A stretch of DNA of 64,000 nucleotides from Gentiana macrophylla (Eukaryota > Streptophyta > Magnoliopsida > Gentianales > Gentianaceae), in NCBI GenBank assembly GCA_026214975.1, contig CM047806.1, forward strand, positions 97,115,811 to 97,179,810, in the 5' to 3' direction. Below are positions 46,363 to 57,339 of the stretch, piece by piece. Made by a program: the position numbers and the translations under genes. The notes under the pieces were generated by a model. The model was not told where the DNA came from. It worked only from the letters and a program-made list of their open reading frames with translations, and made no database searches. The stretch's first letter is position 1; every line of letters starts with the position of its first letter.

Positions 46363-47330
46363 ATGGCGTAATTTATGGAAGCTCAATTTAAAGAAAGAAT
46401 TATTCACTTTCTCGGGGAAATTCTCCTCAATGATCTCACTACGGGGGTTGCCTTAAAAACTAAAGGAATATGAGATAATTTATGTCAGATATGTCATAGT
46501 CAAGAAGAGACTACGTAGCACTGCATTTTATATTATAAAATTTCGTAAGCCTTTTGGGATAATTAACAGTTTAACACACAGGAGACTTCTTACAAAAGTT
46601 GCGACTGGAATATTCTCTTACAGAAATTTGAAGCCATTTTCCTGCCGGATAGTGAAGAGGAGCTCATGCGAATAGTTTATCTTATGTGGAATATTTTGAA
46701 GGCACAGAATGGATGGATATTTTAGGAAATTGTGGTACGCATTAATTCGATCTTAAATTCTTCCAAGGTTGAAGCGGAGGAGTTTCTATCATGCATATTG
46801 ATAAACTTTGTTTATGCCCCAAAAAAATCCATGGGGGAAAAATGGAATTCTCCGTGCATTGGTACATTAAAACTAAATGTTGACGCTGCTTTCGGTGAAA
46901 ATATGGCTGCGGTAGAAGGTATCCTCTGGGACGATAATGGGCGGATCATACCCAGTTTTTCGAGGAAACTGGAAGGATTGTTCGATGTGCTAATAAGTGA
47001 GGCTCTCGCTATACCATGCCTTGGTTTTTGCTTTCACATGTGGCTCCTTCAAAGTCATTTTCAAGGGAGACTCGCTTTTGATCCATAATCGTCTAACCAA
47101 CCTTCTAAGGACCTTTCGTCGTTTGGTAGTTTTATTGAATATTGTGACCCGTTGCTGCCATCGTTTGATTTAGTTTAATTTTCTTTTGTTAATGGAAAAG
47201 TAAATGTTCTTGACCACCTCTTAGATAGAGAATGTCTTCATCTTCTTGGATGTGTGGAATACAGTTTCACCCATTCTTATGTTATTCGTGTTTGTACCGC
47301 ATATTTTTATTACTAAATAAATCCCTTCGG
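46363..47330 (+). pseudogene. LINE zf-RVT and RNase H domain, unit A
   Basis: Frames from 46363 show a zinc-binding region of LINE RT ends (NLCQICHSQEETT), then LMRIVYLMWNILKAQNGWIF. The RNase H-like domain follows: SPCIGTLKLNVDAAFGEN (catalytic Asp), GILWDDNGRIIPSFSRKLEG, LISEALAI (Glu). After a frame change near 47040 comes FKGDSLLIHNRL (Asp). Plant L1 elements may carry such a C-terminal RNase H. Broken by a stop at 46723 and by frame changes. The part from 46696 on is repeated at 49751. Confidence 0.8.
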
Positions 47331-48690
47331 CCCTCTAAAAAATCTATAAATTAATATGCATTTAATTGAGTGGAATTTTTTTAATTATAAAAAAAAATCT
47401 ATTCCGCTGGAATTTATGCATTCTCTCTCACATATGGATAAAAATAAATGTAAATTTTGATCTATTTTTTAAAAATCATATTGTTTCATCACATATTTTT
47501 TTTGGAAAATTATGGATAAAACAATAATCAAATATTTTTAAGAATGTGACAACTACATATTTTTTATATGAGAAGACAATCGCATAATTTTATAAATGAG
47601 AAGACAAACAAATGAATCCTTAAAATCGGTGAATCTCCTAGTGAATCCCAAATCGGTGAATTTCGATAGTGAATTTTGACAAATGAATCCTAAAAAAATA
47701 GTGAATTTCGACGATGAATTTTGAAAAATAGTGAATTTCGACAATGAATTTCATCAAATAATTTAAATAATTGAATTTCAACACAAGTGAATTTCGACAA
47801 ATGAATAAATAGTTTTGTCTTTTATGCAAAAGTTTTAAAAAACTGTCATTCTACTCAATTGATGAAATATTTCCGTCCTTCTCCCTCATTCCCCCTATTT
47901 TTTTAGTCCTCTTTATTTGTATTTTTTTAGTCCTTTTTATTTTGATACCCGGTTGGATACTTTTCCACAGTCAATTTCGAGTTCATTTTCTAAAGAATAT
48001 CAAAATAATGGATTTATGCATATAATGGAATTCTTAGTGGAAGGTGTGTTGGAATGCGAAAACAATGAAAAATGGATTTATATTGTATTCCATTGTTTCA
48101 CCATAGCGAATTGTGGGTTAGGCGCCAATTCCACTATATTACCTTGGCGATTAGTGGATTTGGGGTCTCGAATCCATTTATGTGGATTTTGGCATATTTA
48201 TAAATGATTTGAACAAATATTAAAAAAGACAAATTTCATTATTAATTGACATTGATTCATTGTTATTGAAAAATGGTGAATAAGGACAAATTGTCATTCC
48301 ACCGGACGATTATGCCAGTTTTACGTGTTTTTGTCTTTGTTTTTGTTTTAGTGGATTTGTTTGGTAGTAAATTTCTCTGATATTAAAAATTTTTAGTAGA
48401 TTAATTTTAATGGATTTGTTTGATAGTGGAATTGAAGTCATTATACGTGACAAGGGTAATTTCGTCATTTTTCACCACTTTTCAATCCATTTATCATTTT
48501 GACAAAAAAAAATTGATTTGCAATAATCGTCCATTTATTTTTAAATTTTTTTTCCTTAATTTCTTCATTTTTAGACTTTATTTACGCTTCCCTAAAAAAT
48601 AATACAATATGTTATATCCTTATCACTGCCAACAAACACATAGGAGTCTCCGGAGGAGAATTTCAATCTATTAAAGCATATACGAATCTC

Positions 48691-48721
<31 letters not shown>

Positions 48722-49011
48722 ACATATATGAATCGAAACATCCAATTTGTACAGAAAGAAATTAATCTTATCTTATAATGTCGTTTTACTAAGTCTTTGA
48801 AATTCCTTATACATATATCTTTTGCTCATCAGAACTTGGTCCTTATGTAGATTAAAATATTCTTCACTCCAATACAAAATTTCTCACAAAATCTACATTA
48901 AAAAATCTGGCATTCGTTCCACATGATGTTCATGTATTGTTTTATTATATAATGTATATCTTAATTATTTAATGAAATACAAGGGTTGAGTATATAACTT
49001 ATCATCTATTG
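47331..49011. other. AT-rich gene-free stretch of unit A
   Basis: No coding region. At 47640-47800 a degenerate short repeat of GTGAATTTCGACAATGAATTT type. At 48696-48722 an A27 tract (A12 in unit B). Remaining text matches unit B at about 50380-51510. Confidence 0.7.
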
Positions 49012-49013
49012 TA

Positions 49014-49279
49014 CTACCACCGTCCTAAATGGTAAGTCCATTGATTATTTGGTTTTGTCCATAATGTAAATCCATTTAACAAGCCAATAAAGCATTTATT
49101 AAATTTTTCTTATTTTACCCCTCATTTATTATATATTCACCAACTTTTCACTATTTCGCATTAATAACAATGAAAGGTCATTTTAGACTTTTCATCAAAA
49201 TTAATGACACATACAAATTTATCAAACTTTTCCAATATATGTTGGAAAAATCCAAACAGATTTACATTTGGGAGGTAGG
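49014..49279. mobile_element. Stowaway-like MITE, 266 bp
   Basis: Ends CTACCACCGTCCTAAATG and, reversed, CCTACCTCCCAAATG, flanked by TA on both sides (49012-49013 and 49280-49281). Size, TA duplication and the CTACC-CCGTCC terminus are typical for Tc1/mariner-derived Stowaway MITEs. The homologue in unit B (from about 51515) has lost its right terminus. Confidence 0.55.
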
Positions 49280-49562
49280 TAATACATAGCATTAATCATT
49301 TTCCTTACGTTTACCCAGGAGTGAACACAGCCCCCGGACGAGGGGATGATACATTAGCTGTTTTTTTTACGGTCCAACAAGTATAATTTGTTTGTATAAT
49401 GAATAAAATAAATATAAAACTGTACAGAATCTATACCTCAGATTGATAAATATATTAATTCTTTCTTTTTAACTTCAAATTGACAATTCCAATATAATAC
49501 AACACATTCTTCTCATTCTTTCTTTTAACTTTGTTTTGATAAAAAAAAAATATAATACAACA

Positions 49563-49750
49563 TGTAATGGTGAATTAAACTATGCTACTGAGTTTGGTCA
49601 GCTGAGTGGGATACTTTGCTGAATCTGTATGGAAACTATTGTGGTCAGCAGGGCCTGAATGTGTCTGATGAGTCTGGTATTCTGCTGAATGGGGTCAGTA
49701 GACAGATCATCTGATGTGCTTTGTTTGATGATTTAGTTCTCAGTGATACT
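49563..49750 (+). repeat. Copia LTR fragment at the end of unit A
   Basis: First 188 bp of the Tork-like LTR (TGTAATGGTGAATTAAAC...). Cut at GTGATACT, where unit B begins. The flank before it (ATAATACAACA) is the same as before the 5' LTR at 52032, which proves it is the same insertion duplicated. Confidence 0.9.
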
Positions 49751-49786
49751 TTGAAGGCACGGAATGGATGGATTTTTTAGGAAATT

Positions 49787-50372
49787 GTGGTACGCATTAA
49801 TTCGATCTTAAATTCTTCCAAGGTTGAAGCAGAGGAGTTTCTATCATGCATATTGATAAACTTTGTTTATGCCCCAAAAAAATCCATGGTGGAAAAATGG
49901 AATTCTCCGTGCATTGGTACATTAAAACTAAATGTTGACGCTGCTTTCGGTGAAAATAAGTCTGTGGTAGAAGGTATCCTCTGGGACGCTAATGGGCGGA
50001 TCATACCCAGTTTTTCGAGGAAACTGGAAGGAGGGTTTGATGTGCTAATAAGTGAGGCTCTCGCTATACCATGCCTTGGTTTTTGCTTTCACATGTGGCT
50101 CCTTCAAAGTCATTTTCGAGGGAGACTCGCTTTTGATCCATAATCGCCTAACCAACTCTTCTGAGGACCTTTCGTCGTTTGGTAGTTTTATTGAATATTG
50201 TCACCCGTTGCTGCCATCGTTTGATTTAGTTTCATTTTCTTTTGTTAATGGAAAGGTAAATGTTCTTGCCCACCTCTTAGATAGAGAATGTCTGCATCTT
50301 CTTAGATGTGTGGAATACAGTTTCACCCATTCTTATGTTATTCGTGTTTGTACCGCATATTTTTATTACTAA
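49787..50372 (+). pseudogene. LINE RNase H domain, unit B
   Basis: Duplicate of 46732-47330. The first frame ends at 50143 after KLNVDAAFGENKSVVEGILW and LISEALAI. The second frame, 50052-50372, holds FEGDSLLIHNRLTNSSEDLS, VSFSFVNGKVNVLAHLLDRE, a better-preserved second half of the RNase H fold than in unit A. One frameshift (about 50100) separates the halves. Confidence 0.8.
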
Positions 50373-52031
50373 ATAAATCCCTTTGGTCCACTAAAAAATA
50401 TATAAATATGCATTTAATTGAGTGGAATTTTTTTATGATAAAAAAACTTCTATTCCGCTGGAATTTATTCATTCTCTCTCACACAGGGATAAAAATAAAT
50501 GTAAATTTTGATCTATTTTTCAAAAATCATAATTATTTCATATATTTTTTTTAGTCCTCTTTATTTTTATTTTTTTAGTCCTCTTTATTTTTGATACCCG
50601 GTTGGATACTTTTCTGCAGTCAATTTTGAGTTCATTTTCTAAAAAATATCAAAATAAAGGATTTATGTATATAATGGAATTCTTAGTGGAAGGTGTGTTG
50701 AAATAAACAATAAATAATGGATTTATATTGTATTCCATTGTTTCACCGTAGCGAATTGTGGGTTAGGGCGTCAATTCCACTATATTCTTCTGGCGATTAG
50801 TGGATTTTGGGTCTCGAAATCCACTTATGTGGATTTTCGCATATTTATAAATGATTTAAACAAATGTTAAAAAAGACAAATTTCATGTATTAATTGACAT
50901 TAATTCATTGTTATTGAAAAATGGTGAATAACGACAAATTGTCATTCCACCGGACGATTATGTCATTTTTACGTTTTTTTTGTTTTTGTTTTTGTTTTAT
51001 ATAGTGGATTTGTTTGGTTGTAAATTTCTTTGATATTAAAAACTTTTAGTGGATTATTTTTAATGGATTTGTTTGATAGTGAAATTGAAGTCGTTATACG
51101 TGACAAGGATAATTTCGTCATTTTATATGTTTTTTTTTTTGGTCATTTCTCACCACTTTTCAATCCATTTATCATTTTGAAAAAAAAAAATTGATTTGCA
51201 ATAATCGTCCTTTTTTTTTTTCCCCTTAATTTCTTCCATTTTTATACTTTATTTACGCTTCCCTAAAAAATAATACAATATGTTATATCCTTATCTCTGC
51301 CAACAAACACATAGGAGTCTCCGGAGGAGAATTTCAATCTATTAAAGCATATACGAATCTCCCCTCAAAAAAAAAAAACATATACGAATCGAAACATCCA
51401 ATTTGTACAGAAAGAAATTAATCTTATCTTATAATGTTGTTTTATTATATAATGTATATCTTAATTATTTGATGAAATACAAGGGTTGAGTATATAACTT
51501 ATCATCTATTGTACTACCCCCGTCCTAAATGGTAAGTCCATTGATTATTTGGTTTTGTCCATAATGTAAATTTATTTAACAAACCAATAAAACATTTATT
51601 ACATTTTCCTTCTTTTACTTCTCATTTATTATATATTCACCAATTTTTCACTATTTCGCATTAATAACAATGAAACGTCATTTTAGACTTTTTATCAAAA
51701 TTAATAACACGTACAAATTTGTCAAACTTTTCCAATATCTGTGTGAAAAATCCAAACGAATTTACATTTTCCATACTTTTACCCAGGAGTGAACGCAGCC
51801 CCCGGACGAGGGGACGATACATTAGCTGTTTTTTTACGGTCCAACAAGTATAATTTGTTTGAATAATGAATATAATAAATATAAAACTATACACAATCTG
51901 TACCTTAGATTGATAAATATATTAATTCTTTCTTTTTAACTTCAAATTGACAATTCCAATATAATACAACACATTCTTCTCATTCTTTCTTTTAACTTTG
52001 ATTTGATAATAAAAACAAATATAATACAACA
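50373..52031. other. AT-rich gene-free stretch of unit B
   Basis: Duplicate of 47331-49562 minus two deletions. No coding region. It ends ATAATACAACA directly before the copia LTR. Confidence 0.75.
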
Positions 52032-52534
52032 TGTAATGATGAATTAAACTATGCTACTGAGTAATTGGTCAGCTGAGTGTGATACTTTCTTTGAATCAAC
52101 TGTGTGGAAACTATGGTGGTCGGCAGGGGCACGGCGGTGTCTCACGAGTCCGGTGTTCTACGAATGGGGTCGATGAGAGAGATCATCCTGCGATGCTTGG
52201 TTTGACGATTTAGTTCTCAGTGATACTTAGGGAACATGTCTGCATGGTTTTCCGGTTCTGGATAAAGTTACTTCTAGGGTAATTCAGTCATTATCTGGTT
52301 TGGCTGTTAAGTCGGTTAAGGTTTGATTCACAAGGATATAAATACCATATGTATCTATTGAAAATTGTAACATTTTGGTGACAATAAAATAATCCTCGTT
52401 TGTCCGTGGAGTAGTCGGCAAATTGCCGTAAACCACGTTAAATATGTGTTTTTCTTGTTTATGTGTTTGTTTACTTGTTAATTGTTTATCTTTACACACA
52501 ATCACCATCACTTCTTGATCGATCCATTATAACA
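52032..52534 (+). repeat. 5' LTR of Tork-like copia
   Basis: 503 bp, TGTAATG...TTATAACA; partner of 56691-57188. TATA box GATATAAATACC near 52334-52345. Followed after 3 bp by the PBS. Part 52100-52200 is more divergent from the 3' LTR than the rest, so local rearrangement or sequence error is possible. Confidence 0.9.
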
Positions 52535-52537
52535 AAC

Positions 52538-52549
52538 TGGTATCAGAGC
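52538..52549 (+). other. Primer binding site of Tork-like copia
   Basis: TGGTATCAGAGC, perfect complement of the initiator tRNA-Met 3' end, 3 bp after the LTR. Confidence 0.95.
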
Positions 52550-52669
52550 GAGGCTCATCAAAAAATCTGTTTATCTGTTTTAAGCAAGGTAGATTGGCAC
52601 CAAGGTCATAATTGACGCCAGGATTTGGGATCTACGCAAGTTTTTCTGGTGAGAAATATGTATGCTTTA

Positions 52670-53456
52670 AATGTCAAGTTTGACAAGTTTACATGAAGAA
52701 ATTAACAGTTATAGTCTGTGACAGATCAAGATGGGTGTTTTGTTGAAACAATAAGAATTATAGGGTCCATTGTCTAAATCAACAGAAGGAAGTACTGCTG
52801 AGAGAGCCAGTTCGGAGGATAAAGCACATTAAACAATTATGTTGTACTTGTCAGATGATATTATCACATAGATTGCTGAAAAGGACACAACAGAGATGCT
52901 GTGGTCCAAACTTGAGAGTCTGTACATGACAAAGTCTCTAACTAACAAGTTGTTATTGAAACAACGTATGTTTAGTCTGAGGATGCATGAGGGCACTCAG
53001 CTGAGGGATCATCGAGATTAGCTGAACACAATATTGCTTGACCATTGGAATATTGATATGAAGATTGAAGATGAAGATACAAAATTGATCATACATGTGT
53101 TATTGCATGCATCATATGAGAACTTTGTGCAGTCCATTATTGTTGGTAACGACTCAGTGTCATTGGAGGATGTGGGATCATCACTCCATGCTTGAGAGCT
53201 ATGAAATAAGGCATCTGGTTCGGGATAGACAATCAGTCTGCTTAATTGGTGGCCCATGGAGTCAGCAGAGGATCAGGTCCAAGGGTCCTAAAGCTAAGGA
53301 TGTCTGTAACTTCTGCAAGGAGCAGGGACAATGGAAATATGAATGCCCAAAGAGAAAGAAGCAGCAGGGTGCTCAGCAGGGTATTGTTGTTTTGGCAGAA
53401 CAAGACACCAACTCTGAAGAAGATCTGGCCTTAGCAGTTCAGAGTCAGCAAGGCAC
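52670..53456 (+). pseudogene. gag: Tork-like copia gag
   Basis: Capsid phrases in several frames: LYLSDDII, EMLWSKLESLYMTKSLTNKL, LLKQRMFSLRMHEGTQLRDH, KIEDEDTKLIIHVLLHASYE, typical of Tork/TNT1-type Gag (UBN2-like domain). The zinc knuckle at about 53307-53351 reads CNFCKEQGQWKYECP, with Gln in place of the zinc-binding His. Stops and frameshifts before and after (for example near 53010 and 53195) exclude function. Confidence 0.85.
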
Positions 53457-54002
53457 ATGGATGTGTGGATTCTTGACACTGGGTCATCTTATCATGTGTG
53501 TCCAAACAGGGAGAGATTTTCAACTTATCAGCGGGCAGGGAGCCATATTGCTATGGCAAACAACAAGGTCTGCAAAATAGTTAGGATTGGATATGTTCAG
53601 GTGAGGACACATGACGGTAAATTATGCACACTAAATGAGATTAGGCATATTCCACAGATGACCAAGAATTTGATATCACTTAGTCTAATAGACACCAAGT
53701 TCAGGGGTGAAAATGGAGTGATGAATGTGTATAAGGGTTCAGTTGTGATTCTAAAGGGTACCAGACATGGAACATTGCACATTTTTCAAGGGTCTACTGT
53801 ATTAGGTTCTGCTATTGTGGCATCATTAAAGGTTCACCAGTCACAGCTTACTAAGTTGTGGCATATGAGATTGGGTCATATCGGTGAAAGAGCGATGCAA
53901 ATTCTGTCTAAGTATGATCTACTTGGGGGACATAAGGTTATGGATTTGAAATTTTTTGAACACTGTGAGTTTGGGAAACTACATTGGAGCAAGTTCCCAT
54001 AA
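53457..54002 (+). CDS. Tork-like copia protease and pre-integrase domain
   Basis: 181-codon open frame. The protease active site is intact: WILDTGSSYHVCPNRERFST. GYVQVRTHDGKLCTLNEIRH and IPQMTKNLISLSLID complete the small aspartic protease that cuts the polyprotein. The C-terminal half is the pre-integrase domain with KLWHMRLGHIGERAMQILSK, the HxxxH half of the IN zinc finger; the following CxxC is altered (EHCEFGK lacks the first partner). A stop at 54000 ends the frame early. Confidence 0.85.
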   Translation: MDVWILDTGSSYHVCPNRERFSTYQRAGSHIAMANNKVCKIVRIGYVQVRTHDGKLCTLNEIRHIPQMTKNLISLSLIDTKFRGENGVMNVYKGSVVILKGTRHGTLHIFQGSTVLGSAIVASLKVHQSQLTKLWHMRLGHIGERAMQILSKYDLLGGHKVMDLKFFEHCEFGKLHWSKFP

Positions 54003-54990
54003 GCAATTCACATCACAAAAGGGACACTTGAGTATGTCCATTCTGGTTGTTGGGAAGCTTCAAGGGTGGAGTCACTGGATGGTCACAGGTATTTTGTGTC
54101 TTTTATAGATGATTACTCAAGGATGGTTTGGGTAGTTATGATGAAGCACAAGAGTGAAGCATTCAAGCACTTCAAGCAGTGAAAGGCTTTGGTTGAGAAT
54201 CCGACATGGAAGAAGATCAAGAGACTTAGAGTTGATAAATGACTGGAATTCTGTTGGTCTGAGTTTGATGAATTTTGCAAGAATGATGGCATTTCTAGAC
54301 ACCATACTTATGAAACACTCCATAGCAGAATGGTGTGGCAGAAAGGATGAATCAAACTCTTCTGGATAGGGCAAGGTACATGCTCTCTAATTCTGGTCTA
54401 CCAAAAAGATTTTCGGTAGAGGCTGTTAGCACAGCATTCTACTTAATCAATAGGGGGCCTCACACTGGGATCAAGCTCAAAAACCATATGAGGTTTGGTC
54501 TGGAAAATCAACAGACTACTCTGGTCTAAGGGTTTTTAGAAGCATAGTCTACTATCATGTCAGTGAAGATAAATGGGAACCTAGAGCCAAGAAGGGAGTA
54601 TTTGTTGGATATGGAGATGAAGTAAAAGGGTATAGAATCTGGTCAACCGCTTAAAATAGTGTTATATTTAGCAGGAGTGTAGTCTTTGATGAAAATTTTA
54701 TGCTTAACTCATCTATAAGGGCCACATCTAAATCTAAAATTTGATCTGAAACTAAAAAGGTTGACAAACATGTGGACCTTCAAGTAGAGTCTGCTGAATT
54801 GAAAGACTCAACAGGGGATAGTCAGCACTCAGCAGATCCAGAGCTGGATCCAAACCAATTTGCTGAACAAGGATCAGTAGATACTCAAACAACTGATGTT
54901 GGTCAGCATAGTATATCTCTCAGGAAAGCTACAAGGACCAATATCAGACCCTCAAGAAGATATGAGTTTCAGGAGGATATGGTTGGATAT
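54003..54990 (+). pseudogene. Tork-like copia integrase
   Basis: Pieces of the core: HRYFVSFIDDYSRMVWVVMM (first Asp in FIDD), KIKRLRVDK followed by a stop where relatives have the second Asp (RTDNG), EFDEFCKNDGISRHHTY. After a shift, MAERMNQTLLDRARYMLSNS (Glu), KRFSVEAVSTAFYLINRGP. The variable tail follows with STGDSQHSADPELDPNQF (54772-54999). Stops at 54180 and 54239, frameshifts and a damaged second catalytic site inactivate it. Confidence 0.85.
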
Positions 54991-54999
54991 ACACTATAG

Positions 55000-55760
55000 A
55001 TAGCTGCAGAAGTGGATGGCTTTGAACCAAACACTTACAGGGAAGCTGTGACATGTTCTGAGGCATCTCAAAGGCTTCCTTCCATCGGAGAATAAATGGA
55101 GTCACTTCAAAAGAATGAGACTTCGGATCTTGTCAAACAACCAAATGATAGAAGGGTGGTCAGATGCAAATGAATCTTCAAGAAAAATGAAGGAATGCTA
55201 TCTACTGAGGGCATCAAATATAAGGCATATTTGGTTGCCAGAGGGTTTAGTCAGAAAGAGGGGGTAGACAATGAAGATATTTTTTCTCTTGTGGTCAGAC
55301 ATACTTCCATTAGGGTGCTGTTAGCAATAGTGGCACATCAAAATCTTGAACTTGAGCAATTGGATGTGACAGCTTTTCTACATGAAAATATAGATAAGGA
55401 AATTTATATGACTCAGCCAGAAGGTTTCCAAGTTCCTGGCAAGGAAAGATATGTTTGCAATTCGAAGAAGTCCTTATATGGACATATGTAGGCCCCAAGA
55501 CAGTGGTACAAGAAGTTTGACAGTTATATGATTCAGCAGGGTTATAGCAAGAGTCTATATGATTGTTGGGTTTATCACAACAAGTTGAAGGATGGTTCAC
55601 TAATCTATCTGGTTTTGTATGTGACTGATATGCTAATAGTCATATGAACAAGTCTGATATTCAAGATCTCAAGAATCAAAAATCTGAATTTAAGATGAAG
55701 GATTTGGGAATGCGAAGAAAATTCTAGGAAAGGAGATATATAGAGATAGAAAGCAGGGGA
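55000..55760 (+). pseudogene. pol: Tork-like copia reverse transcriptase
   Basis: YKAYLVARGFSQKEGVDNED, VLLAIVAHQNLELEQLDVTA, FLHENIDKEIYMTQPEGFQV, KKSLYG, a stop at 55489, then APRQWYKKFDSYMIQQGYSK and LIYLVLYVTDMLIV. The catalytic YVDD is YVTD (55618-55629): the first Asp codon is ACT. A frame change near 55650 precedes the connection domain. Loss of that Asp alone would abolish polymerisation. Confidence 0.88.
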
Positions 55761-56560
55761 AGCTGTTCTTGTCTCAGCAGGGGCATATTGTAAAGGTATT
55801 ATCCAAGTTTGGCATGTCAGCATCCAAACCTATATATACTCCAATGGCACCAAATCTACATTTGTCTGCTATGTTTGCTCCACAACCAAGAGAGAAGAAT
55901 ACATGTTGAGGTTCCATATGCTAGTGGCAAAGGGGCGCTTTAATGTATGCCACGGTCTGTACTAGGTCAGATTTGCCTAAGGCGGTCAGTGTTGTCAGCA
56001 GGTTTCTGGCTCAACCTGGAAAGGAACACTAGAAAGCAGTAAAAAGAATATTTAGGTACCATAGGGGTACATATGATATTGGACTCATTTATGGATGTGG
56101 TACTCAATCTTTTGTCGCAAGGTACTGTGATTCTGATTATGCTGCTGATGTGGACAGCAGGAGATCTATGACTAGGTATGTGTTTACTTTGGGTGGTTCA
56201 GTGGTAAGTTGGAAGGCAAATTTACAGGGTATAGTGATATTATCTACTACTGAAGCAGAATACATGGCACTGACAGAAGCAGCAATGGAAGCAATCTGGT
56301 TAAAAGGGCTAGTCAATGATCCGAGTCTGCATCAAGATCAAGCTAGGGTGTATTGTGACAGTATTAGTCTAATATGTTTGGCTAAGGATCAGGTTCATCA
56401 TGAATGAACCAAGCACATTGATGTTAGGTACCATTTTCTGAGGAGGTTCATAGATGAGAAGTTCAGTACTGATGTTAATCCTGCTGATATGTTCACTAAA
56501 CCATTTCTAAGGGGCATGTTTCAGTTATATCTAGACTTGCTGAATATCCCAAGTTGTTAA
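55761..56560 (+). pseudogene. Tork-like copia RNase H
   Basis: Weak connection text (SKFGMSASKPIYTPMAP near 55805-55850), then YCDSDYAADVDSRRSMTRYV (Asp), STTEAEYMALTEAAMEAIWL (Glu), VYCDSISLICLAKDQVHHE (Asp), a stop at 56405 and the tail RYHFLRRF, VNPADMFTKPF, LNIPSC ending at 56560. Apart from the one stop the RNase H frame from 56110 on is well preserved. Confidence 0.85.
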
Positions 56561-56680
56561 TCTAAATCTGGGAAGGCTAAGCTGAAGGTTGGGTTCTTCC
56601 GAGGTATTCAAATCTGAAGACAAAGTGGAAATCTTGCACTTGGTTTTGCATCTGGTTAGTTTGCATAAAGTTGAAGTCAA

Positions 56681-56690
56681 GGTGGAGATT
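56681..56690 (+). other. Polypurine tract of Tork-like copia
   Basis: GGTGGAGATT directly before the 3' LTR start; the same at 42001-42010. Confidence 0.7.
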
Positions 56691-57188
56691 TGTAATGGTG
56701 ACATAAACTATGCTACTGAGCTTGGTCAGCTGAGTGGGATACTCTCAATAAATGTGTGGAAACTATGGTGGTCGGCGCAGGTCCAAGTTGTCTCACCGAG
56801 TCTGGTGTTTTGCTGAATGGGGTCAGCAGACTGATCATCTGTTGAGCTTGATTTGCTGAGTGCATTCTCAGTGATACTTGTGAACACGTCTGCATGGTTT
56901 TCCGGTTCTAGATAAAGTTACTTCTAGGGTATTTTAGTTATTATCTGGTTTGGCTGTTAAGTCAGTTAGAGTTTGATTCCCAAGGCTATAAATACCATTC
57001 ATACCTTATCTGTTGTAAATTGTAACTTTCAAGTGATAATAAAATAATCCTCGATTGTCAGTGGAGTAGTCGGCATATTGCCGGAAACCACGTTAAATCC
57101 GTGTTCTTGTTTCTATGTTTGTTTACTTGTTAATTGTTTATCTTTACTCACAATCACCATCACTTCTTGATCGATCCGTTATGAGACA
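56691..57188 (+). repeat. 3' LTR of Tork-like copia
   Basis: 498 bp, TGTAATGG...TTATGAGACA; TATA box CTATAAATACC at 56987-56997. Flank 57189-57193 (ACAAT) is not identical to the five bases before the 5' LTR (CAACA), so no clean target-site duplication. Confidence 0.9.
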
Positions 57189-57339
57189 ACAATACTGTTT
57201 GTTTCACAATATATTTTTCTATTGTTTTTATTCTAATAAAATCTCATAAAATGTATCACTTTGTTAATAATTAATAAAAGCTTGTTAAATTATTCGATTA
57301 TATTATGTAACAAGGCGAATATTTGAGCGAAAACAATTT

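Larger units (their letters stand above)
46696..49750 (+). repeat. Tandem duplication, unit A (3055 bp)
   Basis: Begins TTGAAGGCAC in the LINE RNase H region and ends GTGATACT inside a copia LTR piece. The same order of sequences repeats from 49751. Unit A has two blocks absent from unit B: about 47490-47900 and about 48790-48945. Confidence 0.88.
49751..52227 (+). repeat. Tandem duplication, unit B (2477 bp)
   Basis: Second unit, ending at the equivalent LTR position (52227) but continuing into the complete copia element. It lacks the two blocks listed for unit A and the right end of the MITE. Confidence 0.88.
52032..57188 (+). mobile_element. Tork-like Ty1/copia element, 5.2 kb
   Basis: Complete layout LTR-PBS-gag-PR-IN-RT-RNaseH-PPT-LTR in copia order (IN before RT). 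All genes except the PR frame are interrupted. Its 3' end and flank are part of the segmental duplication with 41892-44788, and its 5' LTR is part of the tandem duplication 46696-52227. Confidence 0.92.
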
